Notes: a model not told the origin generated them from the sequence alone. Counted from the first letter of the stretch, positions 9,221 through 18,669 are shown. The stretch is DNA of 64,000 nucleotides from an uncultured Clostridia bacterium (GCA_948471525.1 CAOKSY010000006.1:1-64000), one strand, 5' to 3'. Program-made: numbers and translations.

Positions 9221-9252
9221 AAAAAGACAGCTCGACGGGAGCTGTCTTTTTT
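9221..9252 (+). terminator. Rho-independent terminator of the rubrerythrin gene
   Basis: AAAAGACAGCTC and GAGCTGTCTTTT form a 12 bp stem with a 5-base loop and a T-run, 16 bases after the stop codon. Confidence 0.93.
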
Positions 9253-9306
9253 ACTATTTCATATATTAATCGCGCCTTTTTTAAAATCTCCGTACGATGC
9301 GTATGC

Positions 9307-10701
9307 CTATTCTATCAAATATCTTGCCATTAGCACGCCCATTGCCGAAGCCATCATAAGACCGCGCGTCCAACCGGAAGAATCTCCAAGACAGTGAAGC
9401 GATCGCACGCTGGTATTCAACCTGCCGTCCATCTTGATCTTATTGCTGTAGAACTTGAGTTCCGGCGAATATAAAAGCGTATCGTAGCCCGCAAATCCCG
9501 GAAGCATAGCGTCAAGCTGTCCGATAAAATTGAGTATGCTCAGGATAGACCTATACGGGAGCGCAGACGTTATGTCGCCGGCGACGGCGTCGGGTAACGT
9601 TGGGCGCACGCTCGATGACGCGAGTTCGTTCTGCCAAGTGCGTTTTCCTTTGTATATATCGCCCAACCGCTGTACCATAATATGTCCTGCGCCGAGCATA
9701 TTTGTCAATTCGCCCACCTTTTTGGCAAAGTCTATAGGTCTGTCAAACGGTTCTCTGAAATTGTGAGAACACAGAATTGCAAGATTGGTATTGTCGGATT
9801 TTCTATTCTTATACGAATGTCCGTTGACGACGGCAAGCGAGTCGTCGTAATTCTCCTGCGCGACAAACCCGCCGGGATTTTGACAGAAAGTGCGCACTTT
9901 GTTTTTAAACGGAAGCGGATAGCCCACAAGTTTGGATTCATATAGAGCCTCGTTTACCTCTGCCATTATTTCATTGCGGACTTCTACTCTCACGCCAACG
10001 TCGACCGTGCCCGCCTGATGCTCCACTCCGTGCGCTTTGCATACGCGCTCCAACCAATCCGCCCCTCTCCGTCCGGTAGCTACGATAGTTTTATCCGCCA
10101 AAAACTCTTTGACTTGACGTCCCGTACGCGCGATCGCGCCTTTGCAAACTCCGTCTTCTATGATCAAATCCTCGCACTGCGCGTCAAAGATCATCTCTAC
10201 TCCGTTATCGATCAGATATTTTTCTATTGCCGCATATATCTCGCGAGCTTTCTCCGTGCCTAAATGCCTGATAGGACAGTCGACAAGCGTCAGTCCCGCT
10301 TTCGCCGCTCTGCGCCTGATATCCTCGACTTTGTCGGGATGGGACACTCCTTCGACTTTGCTATCCGCGCCGAATTCGAGATAGATAGAATCGGTATAAC
10401 GTATGATCTCGGTTGCCAGTTCCCTGCCTATAAGATCGGGGAGATCTCCGCCTACGTCGCATCCCAGCGAAAGCTTGCCGTCGGAAAAAGCGCCCGCACC
10501 TGAAAATCCAGTCGTAATCGCGCAATTCTTACAATTCATACACTTTCCCGTAGACTGCTTGGGACATACCCGCTTTTCTATAGCGCAACCTTTTTCCAAG
10601 ACAGTGATATGCTTACCGCTCTTTTGCCTGAGCAATTCTATCGCGGTAAATATTCCTGCAGGTCCCGCCCCGATAATCAATACGTCAATCTTCTCTTTCA
10701 T
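9307..10701 (-). CDS. FAD-dependent dehydrogenase of the COG2509 type
   Basis: This 464-residue flavoprotein has the N-terminal dinucleotide-binding motif VLIIGAGPAGIFTAIEL, a Cys cluster (CPKQSTGKCMNCKNC, residues about 47-61), a GFSGAGAFSDGKL segment and the C-terminal CLGDSSGWTRGLMMASAMG, which together match the uncharacterised FAD-dependent dehydrogenase family COG2509. The four clustered cysteines could bind metal or an iron-sulfur group; this is inference. Substrate and reaction are not known for the family. It has a good divergent promoter (10744-10773), an upstream TTTGGAG ribosome binding site and no partner gene. Confidence 0.85.
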   Translation of the reverse strand: MKEKIDVLIIGAGPAGIFTAIELLRQKSGKHITVLEKGCAIEKRVCPKQSTGKCMNCKNCAITTGFSGAGAFSDGKLSLGCDVGGDLPDLIGRELATEIIRYTDSIYLEFGADSKVEGVSHPDKVEDIRRRAAKAGLTLVDCPIRHLGTEKAREIYAAIEKYLIDNGVEMIFDAQCEDLIIEDGVCKGAIARTGRQVKEFLADKTIVATGRRGADWLERVCKAHGVEHQAGTVDVGVRVEVRNEIMAEVNEALYESKLVGYPLPFKNKVRTFCQNPGGFVAQENYDDSLAVVNGHSYKNRKSDNTNLAILCSHNFREPFDRPIDFAKKVGELTNMLGAGHIMVQRLGDIYKGKRTWQNELASSSVRPTLPDAVAGDITSALPYRSILSILNFIGQLDAMLPGFAGYDTLLYSPELKFYSNKIKMDGRLNTSVRSLHCLGDSSGWTRGLMMASAMGVLMARYLIE

Positions 10702-10743
10702 TGTCGCTCCAAATAGTGCGCTCTATATAAGCCGCCCACCTTT

Positions 10744-10773
10744 ATTATAGACAAATATAAGCTTTTTTGTCAA
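10744..10773 (-). promoter_or_regulatory. Promoter of the FAD-dependent dehydrogenase gene
   Basis: On the minus strand TTGACA and TATAAT are separated by 18 bases, about 45 bases before the start codon. It lies back-to-back with the promoter of the acetyltransferase gene. Confidence 0.75.
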
Positions 10774-10791
10774 TATAGCCTTTGGAGCGTA

Positions 10792-10821
10792 TTGACACAT
10801 ACCCGCCTATATTGATAGAAT
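10792..10821 (+). promoter_or_regulatory. Promoter of the sugar O-acetyltransferase gene
   Basis: TTGACA, an 18-base spacer and TAGAAT lie 35 bases before the start; GAGAGGTG is the ribosome binding site. The two divergent -35 boxes are only 18 bases apart, so binding at one may affect the other. Confidence 0.7.
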
Positions 10822-10856
10822 AATATAAAACACAACACGCAAAGAGAGGTGTAATA

Positions 10857-11471
10857 ATGACGGAAAGAGAAAAAATGGTGGCAGGAAAACTGTACAACCC
10901 GACGGATAAAGAACTTGTTGCGCTGAGAAAAAAAGTGCGTCAGGCTTGCATCGAATTCAATCGGAGCGACGAAGACGATTTACAAAAAAGATATGACCTG
11001 CTTCACTCTGTGCTGAAAAGCCACAAAAAAGATTTTTATTTCGAACCAAATATCCGTTTCGACTACGGCTGCAATACGTCTATCGGAGAAAACTTTTTCG
11101 CCAACTACAACTCTGTAATTCTTGACGTCGCGCCCGTAAATATAGGCGACAACGTTATGTTCGGCCCCAACGTAACTATCGCAACGCCCGTACATCCGCT
11201 GCTTGCCGAAGAGCGGGCTATCCAACAGTACCCCGACGGATTCTACGATCTTGAATACGCAAAGCCGATAACGATCTGCGACGGCGTGTGGCTTGCGAGC
11301 GGAGTCGTAGTCAACGGCGGCGTGACGATAGGCAAAAATTCTGTCATTGGAAGCGGAAGCGTGGTGACCAAAGATATTCCCGAAGGCGTGATAGCGGCGG
11401 GCGTGCCCTGCCGAGTGATAAGACCGCTGAGCGAAATAGATTCGGTAAAACTGAAAAAAGAACTTTGGTGA
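10857..11471 (+). CDS. Sugar O-acetyltransferase (maltose/galactoside acetyltransferase family)
   Basis: This enzyme transfers acetyl from acetyl-CoA to a sugar hydroxyl in the cytoplasm. The 204-residue protein has the N-terminal helical Maa/LacA part (MVAGKLYNPTDKEL) and a left-handed beta-helix of hexapeptide repeats (about residues 75-185), including the active-site region ATPVHPLLAEER with its His and the C-terminal GSGSVVTKDIPEGVIAAGVP loop. Length is as usual. Maltose or galactoside preference cannot be told. No sugar catabolic gene adjoins it; it is a single-gene unit. Confidence 0.92.
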   Translation: MTEREKMVAGKLYNPTDKELVALRKKVRQACIEFNRSDEDDLQKRYDLLHSVLKSHKKDFYFEPNIRFDYGCNTSIGENFFANYNSVILDVAPVNIGDNVMFGPNVTIATPVHPLLAEERAIQQYPDGFYDLEYAKPITICDGVWLASGVVVNGGVTIGKNSVIGSGSVVTKDIPEGVIAAGVPCRVIRPLSEIDSVKLKKELW

Positions 11472-11520
11472 TGATGAAATATTTCTTTATAAGGATATGA
11501 ATTAAGTTAGTTTTTTATAA

Positions 11521-11553
11521 GGATTAGATCTCTCCGCTACGATCGAGATGACA
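11521..11553. repeat. Dispersed intergenic repeat, type A
   Basis: GGATTAGATCTCTCCGCTAC then GATCGAGATGACA. A shared linker (AAATTACAGA, TTACTAAATTA, then ACGTGAGGCGG) joins it to the palindromic element that follows, the same composite as near 27174 and 41888. Confidence 0.7.
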
Positions 11554-11595
11554 AACTTTATGCTCAAAATTACAGATTTACTAAATTACACAAAC

Positions 11596-11759
11596 GTGAG
11601 GCGGGAATGCAGCTGAGCGAAAAAGAAAATTGTAGATTTGCCGTCAAGGCGATATAAGAAAAAATCGCTCGTACTTGCCGTACGAGTCGACTTTTTTATT
11701 ATGCCGATTTGGCGGCAAAGATGCTGTTTTACTTTCGCTCAGTCTGCTTTTCCGCCGAA
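11596..11759 (-). repeat. Nested palindromic element, copy C1
   Basis: The 164 bp element begins GTGAGGCGGGAATGCAGCTG and ends CTGCTTTTCCGCCGAA; the ends pair (GGCGG../..CCGCC, GAGCGAAA/TTTCGCTC). Inside lie further pairs (TTGCCG/CGGCAA, TATAAGAAAAA/TTTTTTATTA) and an apex hairpin with GTACTTGCCGTAC at 11671-11683. Read on the minus strand it starts directly after the TAG stop of the zinc-ribbon gene. It may act as a transcript end or be a non-autonomous mobile element. Short reading frames across it (for example KKVDSYGKYERF) follow from the palindrome and are not taken as genes. Confidence 0.8.
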
Positions 11760-12083
11760 CTAAAAAAACGATACTCCCGTAAACGTCATAGCTATATAAC
11801 AGATCATAGCCAAGAACAGTATCAATAAATATACTAGTACTCCGAAAAGCGAAAACTTTCTGACAGCCTTGGATATCAACGGATATTTTTTTCTGATCGA
11901 AAAAGCGACTATAATACCTATGAACGGCAACGTCAAAGACAGCACCATCAACCATCTTATCAAATGGATGCTTACGAATTCAAACTTGTTCTGTTCTTTG
12001 GGATCGCGCAACTGCTCGCCGCAAGACGGACATATAATCATGCCGTCTTCGACGGGATTTCCGCATTTGAGACACTTTTTCAT
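11760..12083 (-). CDS. Zinc-ribbon membrane protein of unknown function
   Basis: The 107-residue protein starts with a zinc ribbon (CLKCGNPVEDGMIICPSCGEQ; two CxxC pairs), followed by a linker and two hydrophobic segments (about 41-62 and 76-104). This zinc-ribbon plus membrane-helix design is common in Firmicutes, usually without known function. The stop codon is immediately followed by the palindromic element C1, and the last codons are a run of T, so the element may have shaped the C-terminus. It lies 79 bases from proS and could be transcribed after it. Confidence 0.8.
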   Translation of the reverse strand: MKKCLKCGNPVEDGMIICPSCGEQLRDPKEQNKFEFVSIHLIRWLMVLSLTLPFIGIIVAFSIRKKYPLISKAVRKFSLFGVLVYLLILFLAMICYIAMTFTGVSFF

Positions 12084-12162
12084 AAATACATTTTAGCATC
12101 GTCAAATAAATAAGTCAATGCGCAAAATAAGCGTCTGCGTCAAATGTATGTAATTTATCTTA

Positions 12163-13887
12163 TCAATCGCAGTCGAGTTCCGCAAGCTGCGCGGCAATTA
12201 TCGCCTTTACGTCTGCTACGGCATCGGCGCAAGCGACTTTTTTGCTCTCGCCGCTACGGCGAACTGTGATCTCCACCTCGTCGGTAGCAAGGCTCTTGGG
12301 CGATACTACGATCCTTATAGGCATACCCATAAGATCGGCGTCGTTGAATTTTACTCCTGCGCCTACGCTTCTGTCGTCATAGAGCACGTCAATACCGGCT
12401 TTTTTCAAATCTTCATACAAGCCCGCTGCTCTTTCCGCTACTTTCCCGTCGTCGAGACGCAACGGACAGATATGCACCTGCCACGGAGCTACGGACATAG
12501 GAAGCACCAACCCCTTGTCGTCGCCCGACTCCTGCGCGATCGACGCTATAGCCCTGCCTACGCCTATGCCGTAACAACCCATTATCGGATTAAACTCAGC
12601 GCCGTCCGCGCCGTGAACCGTCATATCCATAGACTTGGTGTATTTGGTGCCGAGTTGGAATATATTGCCAATTTCAATACCGTTTTCTATTCTCAAAGTG
12701 CCGCCGCACACAGGACATTTGCCGCCGTCCTTGACTTTGGATATATCGCAGAACGTCGCGTCAGCGAGATCTCTTTTGAAGTTAAATCCTGTATAGTGAT
12801 ACTCGGGTTTGTTGGCTCCGATCACCAACGCATTTATATTCTCAAGCGACTTGTCATATACGGCGATCACGCTCTTATTCAGTCCATAGGGACCTATATT
12901 TCCGCAGGCGATAATATCGCTTATACCGCCGTCGTAAGGCACAACGTCCTTGGAAATAGCCTTCTTGAGTTTCGCCTCGTTGACTTCCAGATCGCCTCTT
13001 ATAAAGGCTATCACAATCTCGTCGCTCTTGCCTTTGACTGCAAATACGACAGCCTTGCAGGAGAGTTCCTTTGCTATACCTAGACGCGAACAAACCTCTT
13101 CGATCGTCTTATCCTGTCCGGTCTCAACGATTTGAAGCGGCTGAACTTCGACCTTCGGAGTATCCAAAACACTCTCTGCGACTTCCATATTAGCCCTGTA
13201 ATCGCAGTCGTTGCAAAGCACAATGCTGTCCTCGCCGACTTCGCTCAAAAGCATAAATTCGTGAGCTATGCTGCCGCCCATCATACCCGAGTCGGACTTG
13301 ATGTCGATAAATCTCTTGAGACCTATACGCTTGAAAATCCTGTTGTACGCATCGAAGACCCTGTAATAATATTTTTCGAGATCTTCCTTAGTCTCGTGGA
13401 AAGAATAAGCGTCTTTCATAGTAAACTCTCTCACTCTTATCAAACCGCCTCTCGAGCGAGCCTCGTCTCTGAACTTTGTCTGTATCTGATATATCATCAT
13501 AGGCAGTTGATTATAACTGCTTACGATATGATTGGCGAGATGCACTGCGGCTTCCTCGTGCGTCATACCGAGCAGCATATCGCGGTTGTTTCTGTCCTTA
13601 AAACGTACCATTTCGCTGCCGATAGTGTTGTATCTGTCGGAAAGTTCCCATATCTCTCTGGGCATTACGACGGGGAAAAGAACTTCCTGTCCGTCCAGAG
13701 CGTCCATCTCCTCTCTGATGATCTTCTGTATCTTGCCGCTCATCTTCTGGCACGGCATAGTCATAGAGTAGATACCTACCGCTACCTGCTTGATAAATCC
13801 CGCTCTCGAAAGAAGTATGTGACTTTTAATCTTTGCGTCTTGCGGCGCTTCTTTGGTGCGTTCGCAGACCAACTTACTCAACAACAT
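12163..13887 (-). CDS. proS: Proline--tRNA ligase
   Basis: ProRS charges tRNA-Pro with proline. From the ATG at 13887 the protein has 574 residues, the normal bacterial (type P) length: class II catalytic core with motif 2 (FRDEARSRGGLIRVREFTMK, about 140-160), the inserted editing domain (about 230-400, containing AVVFAVKGKSDEIVIAFIRGD), motif 3 in GCYGIGVGR and the C-terminal anticodon-binding domain. A GAGGAG site lies 8 bases before the chosen start; a longer frame upstream has no homology to the family. A promoter (TTGCAA-N17-TAAAAT) is close by. No T-box leader was found. Confidence 0.97.
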   Translation of the reverse strand: MLLSKLVCERTKEAPQDAKIKSHILLSRAGFIKQVAVGIYSMTMPCQKMSGKIQKIIREEMDALDGQEVLFPVVMPREIWELSDRYNTIGSEMVRFKDRNNRDMLLGMTHEEAAVHLANHIVSSYNQLPMMIYQIQTKFRDEARSRGGLIRVREFTMKDAYSFHETKEDLEKYYYRVFDAYNRIFKRIGLKRFIDIKSDSGMMGGSIAHEFMLLSEVGEDSIVLCNDCDYRANMEVAESVLDTPKVEVQPLQIVETGQDKTIEEVCSRLGIAKELSCKAVVFAVKGKSDEIVIAFIRGDLEVNEAKLKKAISKDVVPYDGGISDIIACGNIGPYGLNKSVIAVYDKSLENINALVIGANKPEYHYTGFNFKRDLADATFCDISKVKDGGKCPVCGGTLRIENGIEIGNIFQLGTKYTKSMDMTVHGADGAEFNPIMGCYGIGVGRAIASIAQESGDDKGLVLPMSVAPWQVHICPLRLDDGKVAERAAGLYEDLKKAGIDVLYDDRSVGAGVKFNDADLMGMPIRIVVSPKSLATDEVEITVRRSGESKKVACADAVADVKAIIAAQLAELDCD

Positions 13888-13924
13888 AAATGCACTCCTC
13901 GCTGAAGTATATAAATTTATTGTT

Positions 13925-13953
13925 ATTTTATCATAAGGCAAAAATAATTGCAA
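13925..13953 (-). promoter_or_regulatory. Promoter of proS
   Basis: TTGCAA and TAAAAT with a 17-base spacer on the minus strand, about 40 bases before the start. This leaves too little room for a T-box leader. Confidence 0.6.
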
Positions 13954-14311
13954 GCAAACGAGTATATTTGACGTCCGATAATACCGCTCCGGCAACCGCC
14001 GTTACGGCAATATGCCGGTATGTCCGTATGAATGAATGTCGATATGTGAATATGCGCATTTGAACATACGTTGAATTATGCTTTTGCGCATATGCGAAAA
14101 TATGCAAATATTCAGCGGCGAGGCAAAAGCCCAACGAGTTTTTACTGCCATATCGCAATTTTATAGACTGCCAATATACTGTTCCCCGTCGACGGCAAAC
14201 CGCTATAGCAATTATTAAAACCGCCGCGCTTCCCCCCTGCCGATCAAAGCGATACGGCATAAGAATACCGCCCGAAAACTCGGACGGCAAATCTGAATTA
14301 CTTTATCGGGG
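13954..14311. other. Intergenic stretch without recognised gene
   Basis: An open frame of about 119 codons exists on the minus strand, but it has no ribosome binding site, no family resemblance and a composition unlike its neighbours. An imperfect hairpin (CCGcCCGA/TCGGaCGG, 14268-14287) behind the MATE gene might be its terminator, although its T-run is poor. Confidence 0.5.
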
Positions 14312-15703
14312 TCAAGCCACGCTCTTTCTGTGCTTGTTCGACTTAATAGGAGCAATCGATATCCTACGCGCAACGCGCTTATATTTGTTGTGGATAATGA
14401 CGTAATAACTTGCGATAAACAGTATATCTACGCCCAACCAAGCGCAAGGATTAGAAAGGCAAAGACCCAAATAGCCCAAAACTTTTACCAAGAAAAGCGA
14501 AGCGACTATTCTCATCACGAGTTCTATCACGCCTCCGATCATAGTAAGCGCGCTGTAGCCCATTCCCTGAAGTCCGTTGCGATAGACGTAGATAACCGCA
14601 AGTCCTATATAGAAAACTCCCTGCCAAAATAGATAGCGCTTTGAAAGCGACAGCATCTGCGCGCTTGGCTCTTTAATAAACAGCCCCGTGAGCAGATCCG
14701 ATCCGAAATAGACCAAAATTCCGCTGACAAGAGCCAGTCCCACGCTGACTATCATCGCCTGATTGATACCTTTGTTGATACGGTCGATCTCGCCTGCTCC
14801 GTAATTCTGTCCGACGTAAGTAGCGACTGCGCTGCCCATTGCCACAAGCGACTGCGTGACTATGCTGTCTATCTTGCTGGCGGCGGTATATGCGCTGACG
14901 TAAAGAGTGCCGAAAGTATTGAGAGCGGCTTGTTGAACCATTATTCCCACAGCTATTATCGAATATTGAAATGCCATCGGAAGACCTACGTATAGATGCT
15001 CCCAACAGAATTTTGCGCTCATTTTGAAATGACGCTTGCTAAGCCTGAGTATCTCATACCTTTTAAACATATAGATCGCGCACGCCAACGCCGAAAGCAA
15101 CTGAGATATGACCGTAGCCCATCCGGCTCCCGCTACTCCCATATCGAATACGACGATAAACATCAGGTCGAGACCCACGTTTATGACCGAAGCGATTACC
15201 AAAAACAAAAGCGGTATCTTGCTGTCGCCCAAAGCGCGCAGAATACTGGAGACGAGATTGTACAGCATCGTCGCGCCTACTCCTGCGAAAACTACAACAA
15301 TGTAATCGTAAGAATAATTTATTATATCCTCGGGAGTCTGCATAAGTCTGAGAAGAGGCATCGTCGCAAATACGCTGGCAAGCGTAAGCAATACTGTGAC
15401 TGCCGCACCGAGAACAAATGAAGACGCGACGCTGCGCTTAACGTTTTCCACGTCGCCGTTGCCGAAATACTGGCTTGTCTTTACTGCAAAACCCGCGGTA
15501 AGCCCCTGAACGAAACCTATTACCAAAAATGCTATCGACGTCGTCGCTCCCACTCCCGCAAAAGCCTGCTCGCCGAGCGTATTGCCGACGATGATGTTGT
15601 CGACCATACTGTATAACTGTTGAAATACATTACCTATGAATATAGGCAATGCAAAAACCAATATCTGTTTTAAGGGTTTGCCCTTTGTCAAATTTCTGAC
15701 CAT
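14312..15703 (-). CDS. MATE family cation-coupled efflux transporter
   Basis: This 463-residue inner-membrane protein has about twelve hydrophobic helices in two related halves, as in MATE exporters. The first half begins ILVFALPIFIGNVFQQLYSMVDNIIVG with the conserved P and the VDN..VG motif; QFGDGD-like and GVGATTSIAFLVIGFVQGLTAGFAV motifs follow, and the second half repeats the pattern (MGSAVATYVGQNYGAGE). Substrate is unknown; relatives export drugs, toxic cations or metabolites. The start ATG has GGAGAT 7 bases upstream. It is a single-gene unit with its own promoter. Confidence 0.94.
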   Translation of the reverse strand: MVRNLTKGKPLKQILVFALPIFIGNVFQQLYSMVDNIIVGNTLGEQAFAGVGATTSIAFLVIGFVQGLTAGFAVKTSQYFGNGDVENVKRSVASSFVLGAAVTVLLTLASVFATMPLLRLMQTPEDIINYSYDYIVVVFAGVGATMLYNLVSSILRALGDSKIPLLFLVIASVINVGLDLMFIVVFDMGVAGAGWATVISQLLSALACAIYMFKRYEILRLSKRHFKMSAKFCWEHLYVGLPMAFQYSIIAVGIMVQQAALNTFGTLYVSAYTAASKIDSIVTQSLVAMGSAVATYVGQNYGAGEIDRINKGINQAMIVSVGLALVSGILVYFGSDLLTGLFIKEPSAQMLSLSKRYLFWQGVFYIGLAVIYVYRNGLQGMGYSALTMIGGVIELVMRIVASLFLVKVLGYLGLCLSNPCAWLGVDILFIASYYVIIHNKYKRVARRISIAPIKSNKHRKSVA

Positions 15704-15755
15704 CGTAATATCTCCGAATAAAGATTCACAATTTTCCCCGTCAGAATTCTATGAT

Positions 15756-15783
15756 ATTATACAACTTATACAGAAAAAGTAAA
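15756..15783 (-). promoter_or_regulatory. Promoter of the MATE exporter gene
   Basis: TTTACT, a 16-base spacer and TATAAT on the minus strand, about 50 bases before the start. Confidence 0.55.
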
Positions 15784-15837
15784 CTGTTTTGATACACTTT
15801 TAAAAATTTTTTTTGAAAAAATCAAAATATATCGAAA

Positions 15838-15880
15838 TTTCGCGGCAGACAGGGACAAATTCGCCCGTCCGCCGCGAAAA
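15838..15880 (-). terminator. Terminator of the feo operon
   Basis: TTCGCGGC pairs with GCCGCGAA, extended by a weaker inner stem; on the minus strand it is followed by a T-rich tail (ATTTCGATATATTTTG). Confidence 0.7.
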
Positions 15881-15920
15881 AACATTGATTTATTGCTGAT
15901 AGAAAGCTGTTTTTTGTATA

Positions 15921-16133
15921 TCAAACGTCTTTCTCATCTCCGTCTTTTTTCTTTATCGAAAATCCGCATCCGCAGCACGACGAACAGTCTCCGCAACATC
16001 CTCCGCCCGACTTGCCGCGCTTTTTCGCGTAGATCTTACGACCGTAATACGCGCAAAATCCGCCTACCGTCACTGCCGCTACGACAATGCCCACCGCTAT
16101 TCCCAAAACATCCGCCGACAGAAAACTAATCAT
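15921..16133 (-). CDS. FeoB-associated Cys-rich membrane protein
   Basis: The 70-residue protein has one N-terminal membrane helix (about 8-30), a short basic stretch and a cysteine cluster CCGDCSSCCGCGF. Such proteins follow feoB in many anaerobes and are thought to help ferrous iron transport, perhaps by binding iron or iron-sulfur groups. The ATG overlaps the end of feoB by 8 bases and has its own GGAGG site inside feoB. It closes the operon; a terminator follows. Confidence 0.92.
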   Translation of the reverse strand: MISFLSADVLGIAVGIVVAAVTVGGFCAYYGRKIYAKKRGKSGGGCCGDCSSCCGCGFSIKKKDGDEKDV

Positions 16134-18441
16134 AATTTACCTCCTTTTTTAATGCCGAGCGTTTTTTATACGCAAAATGCGCGGATATCAATACCGCCGC
16201 AATTACAGCGGCAAATATAAATACGCTCCACCAATAGGTGCCGACGAGATAAATTATCATCGATACCGTGTACGAGACCAGTATCCAAAACAGTATCGCC
16301 AACGAAGTGCGTTTTGCAGAACCGAACTCTCCTGCCGCCGCGCCGACCGCCGCCATACACGGTACGGTAAGCAAGTTGAATGCCATAAAGGCAAATATTC
16401 CCGCAGTGGACACGCCGCTCGTCGATACGAATTCTTCTACGCTTCCCGCAAGCACTTCTATAGAAGAAATGACCTCTTCTTTTGCGATAAGTCCGCTCAC
16501 GCAAGCGACGATAAACTTCCAGTCTCCGAATCCCAAAGGTTTGAACAGCCACTCAAACCATCCGCCTACGGTAGCGAGTATACTCTCGCTTTCTTCTACC
16601 ATGCGGAATGCGAAATTAAAGTTGAGAAGATACCATATCACGACCGTAGAAGCCGCTATTACAGTACCGGCTCTGAACACGAAATGTTTGAGTTTCTGCC
16701 ATATATGTACGCTCACGCTCTTAAATTGAGGAATATGATACGCGGGCAGTTCCATTATAAACGGCGTCGCGCCCTTCTGTCCGCTCAACTTCTTGAGCAG
16801 CAACGCGGCGATCATAGCGACTGCGATACCCACCAAATATACTGAAAATACCGTCAGTTCCGCATTCCATCCCACCGTCGTCGCAAGTACTGCGGCAAAA
16901 GCATACCATATCGGGCTTTTTGCGCCGCACGAGAAGAATGGCGCAAGCAATATAGTAGATCTGCGTTCTCTGTCGTTTTCTATCGTACGCGTAGCCATTA
17001 TACCCGGCACAGCGCATCCGAAACACATAAGCAACGGCATAAAGGATTTGCCCGAAAGCCCTATTCTCCTAAAAGCTCTGTCCATTATAAACGCTATACG
17101 CGCCATATATCCGCTGTCTTCCAATATTGTCAAAAATATAAACAATACCATTATCTGCGGCACGAAAGACAATACTCCGAACACTCCCGCCAATATTCCG
17201 TTGCACACAACGCCGTACGCCCAATCGGGAGCATTTTTCAATAGCCGCGGAATCCAACCTCCATTGATCTGCTCGCTCACCGTGCCGTCTTCGGCGGTTA
17301 TCTCTTCGACCTCCAGTTCTCCGTTTACCACTTCGGCCAACGCTTCTACAAGTCCTTGCAGGAACACTCCGGGAGATTTTAGCTTATTGGCTCCGACTAT
17401 GTTGCCGTCCTCGTCCGTCTCATATTCGCTGTCGACAAACAACTCCGCCACGGGATTTACGTCCGCAAACGAACCGTCGGGAATTACCGCAGACAAATAC
17501 AGAAAATTGCCGCTGAATGTGATATGGAATATCGCAAACATTATCATCAAGAATATGGGAATGCCCCAAAATCCGTGAGTGAGCACCCTGTCGGCCTTAT
17601 CGCTCTTGGACATAACTGACCTATCGTTACGCCTTTTGATCACATCCGCAAATTTCTCGCTTATTGCCGCGTATCTGCGATCCGCAACGCATCTTTCAAA
17701 ATCACCGCCGTAATTCTTTGCGACCACAGTATTATTCGACTTTATCTCCTCTATCTCTTTTGCCTTATCGCAATATTTCTGAGATACTATTCTGTCGCCT
17801 TCGATGAGTTTTATACTGTCGAAAAGACTTTCATCACTCTCGGCAGTCAGCGGCATAATCCTGTCGATACTGTCTTTTAACTCTCCGTCGCAAATAAAAG
17901 ATACGGCTTGCCTTTGCCCTCCTGCCTGAGCCTTGACGAGTTGCATCAATTCCTTGATGCCTTTTTTCTTGAGCGCGGATATAGATACTACCGGCACGCC
18001 GAGACGGGCGGACAGCAAGTCAACGTCTATGCTTTCTCCGTTAGCCGCAAGACAGTCCGTCATATTCAATGCGACTACGATCGGCGCGCCTATCTCCAAA
18101 AGTTGCGTCGTGAGATATAGATTGCGCTCAAGATTGGTCGCGTCGACTATATTGAGTATCAAATCGGCGTCTTTGGAAAGTATATAATCTCTGGATATTA
18201 TCTCCTCGGGAGAATACGGCGACAGCGAATATATCCCCGGCAGATCGACGATATCTATCCTCGTATCCGACTTTTTGTCCCTATAGCTTCCCTCGAGTTT
18301 CTCGACCGTCACTCCCGTCCAATTGCCTACGTGCGCAGTCGCTCCTGTAAGCGCATTGAAAAGCGTTGTCTTGCCGCAGTTGGGATTGCCCGCCAAAGCG
18401 ATCTTTATAGACGCTTTTTCTCTAGTCTTGTTTTTCATCAT
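16126..18441 (-). CDS. feoB: Ferrous iron transporter FeoB
   Basis: FeoB is the inner-membrane Fe(II) permease with an N-terminal GTP-binding domain. The 771-residue protein shows the G motifs (GNPNCGKTTLFNALTG, DLPGIYSL, NMTD), the GDI helper region (about 170-280), and two Gate domains (SGYMARIAFIMDRAFRRIGL, FMPLLMCFGCAVPG and later FFSCGAKSP). Length and motif order are complete. The feoA stop and feoB start overlap (ATGA), and the Cys-rich gene overlaps its end. Iron control is likely through the palindromes at the feoA promoter. Confidence 0.98.
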   Translation of the reverse strand: MMKNKTREKASIKIALAGNPNCGKTTLFNALTGATAHVGNWTGVTVEKLEGSYRDKKSDTRIDIVDLPGIYSLSPYSPEEIISRDYILSKDADLILNIVDATNLERNLYLTTQLLEIGAPIVVALNMTDCLAANGESIDVDLLSARLGVPVVSISALKKKGIKELMQLVKAQAGGQRQAVSFICDGELKDSIDRIMPLTAESDESLFDSIKLIEGDRIVSQKYCDKAKEIEEIKSNNTVVAKNYGGDFERCVADRRYAAISEKFADVIKRRNDRSVMSKSDKADRVLTHGFWGIPIFLMIMFAIFHITFSGNFLYLSAVIPDGSFADVNPVAELFVDSEYETDEDGNIVGANKLKSPGVFLQGLVEALAEVVNGELEVEEITAEDGTVSEQINGGWIPRLLKNAPDWAYGVVCNGILAGVFGVLSFVPQIMVLFIFLTILEDSGYMARIAFIMDRAFRRIGLSGKSFMPLLMCFGCAVPGIMATRTIENDRERRSTILLAPFFSCGAKSPIWYAFAAVLATTVGWNAELTVFSVYLVGIAVAMIAALLLKKLSGQKGATPFIMELPAYHIPQFKSVSVHIWQKLKHFVFRAGTVIAASTVVIWYLLNFNFAFRMVEESESILATVGGWFEWLFKPLGFGDWKFIVACVSGLIAKEEVISSIEVLAGSVEEFVSTSGVSTAGIFAFMAFNLLTVPCMAAVGAAAGEFGSAKRTSLAILFWILVSYTVSMIIYLVGTYWWSVFIFAAVIAAVLISAHFAYKKRSALKKEVNYD

Positions 18442-18656
18442 CCCACCTCCAAGTCGACAGTCTTCGCCACGTCTTTGTTCAATGCGATCCTACAATCTTT
18501 TACTCTCACTATGACGTCTCCGAAATTGCAGCGGATCACTTCCAATTCGCCGCCCTCTATTATTCCGACGTTCCTCAATCGGTTGCGCGTCTTTTCGTCT
18601 GCGTCTATCTTTCTTACCTTGCCCTCTTTGCCTATAGGGGCGATTATCAATCTCAT
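18438..18656 (-). CDS. feoA: Ferrous iron transport protein FeoA
   Basis: This SH3-like cytoplasmic protein of 72 residues is needed for FeoB-dependent iron uptake. It has the FeoA features: KIDADEKTRNRLRNVGI (the x-LxxLG region), then the beta-rich GGELEVIRCNFGDVIVRVKDCRIALNKDVA core. AAAAGGAGA lies 6-8 bases before the ATG. It is the first gene of feoA-feoB-Cys-rich protein and carries the promoter and both operator-like palindromes. Confidence 0.94.
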   Translation of the reverse strand: MRLIIAPIGKEGKVRKIDADEKTRNRLRNVGIIEGGELEVIRCNFGDVIVRVKDCRIALNKDVAKTVDLEVG

Positions 18657-18669
18657 ACGCTCTCCTTTT

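Noticed and set aside
13888..14311. Possible T-box leader for proS
   Set aside because: The promoter lies only about 40 bases before the start, and no T-box motif or terminator/antiterminator pair was seen.
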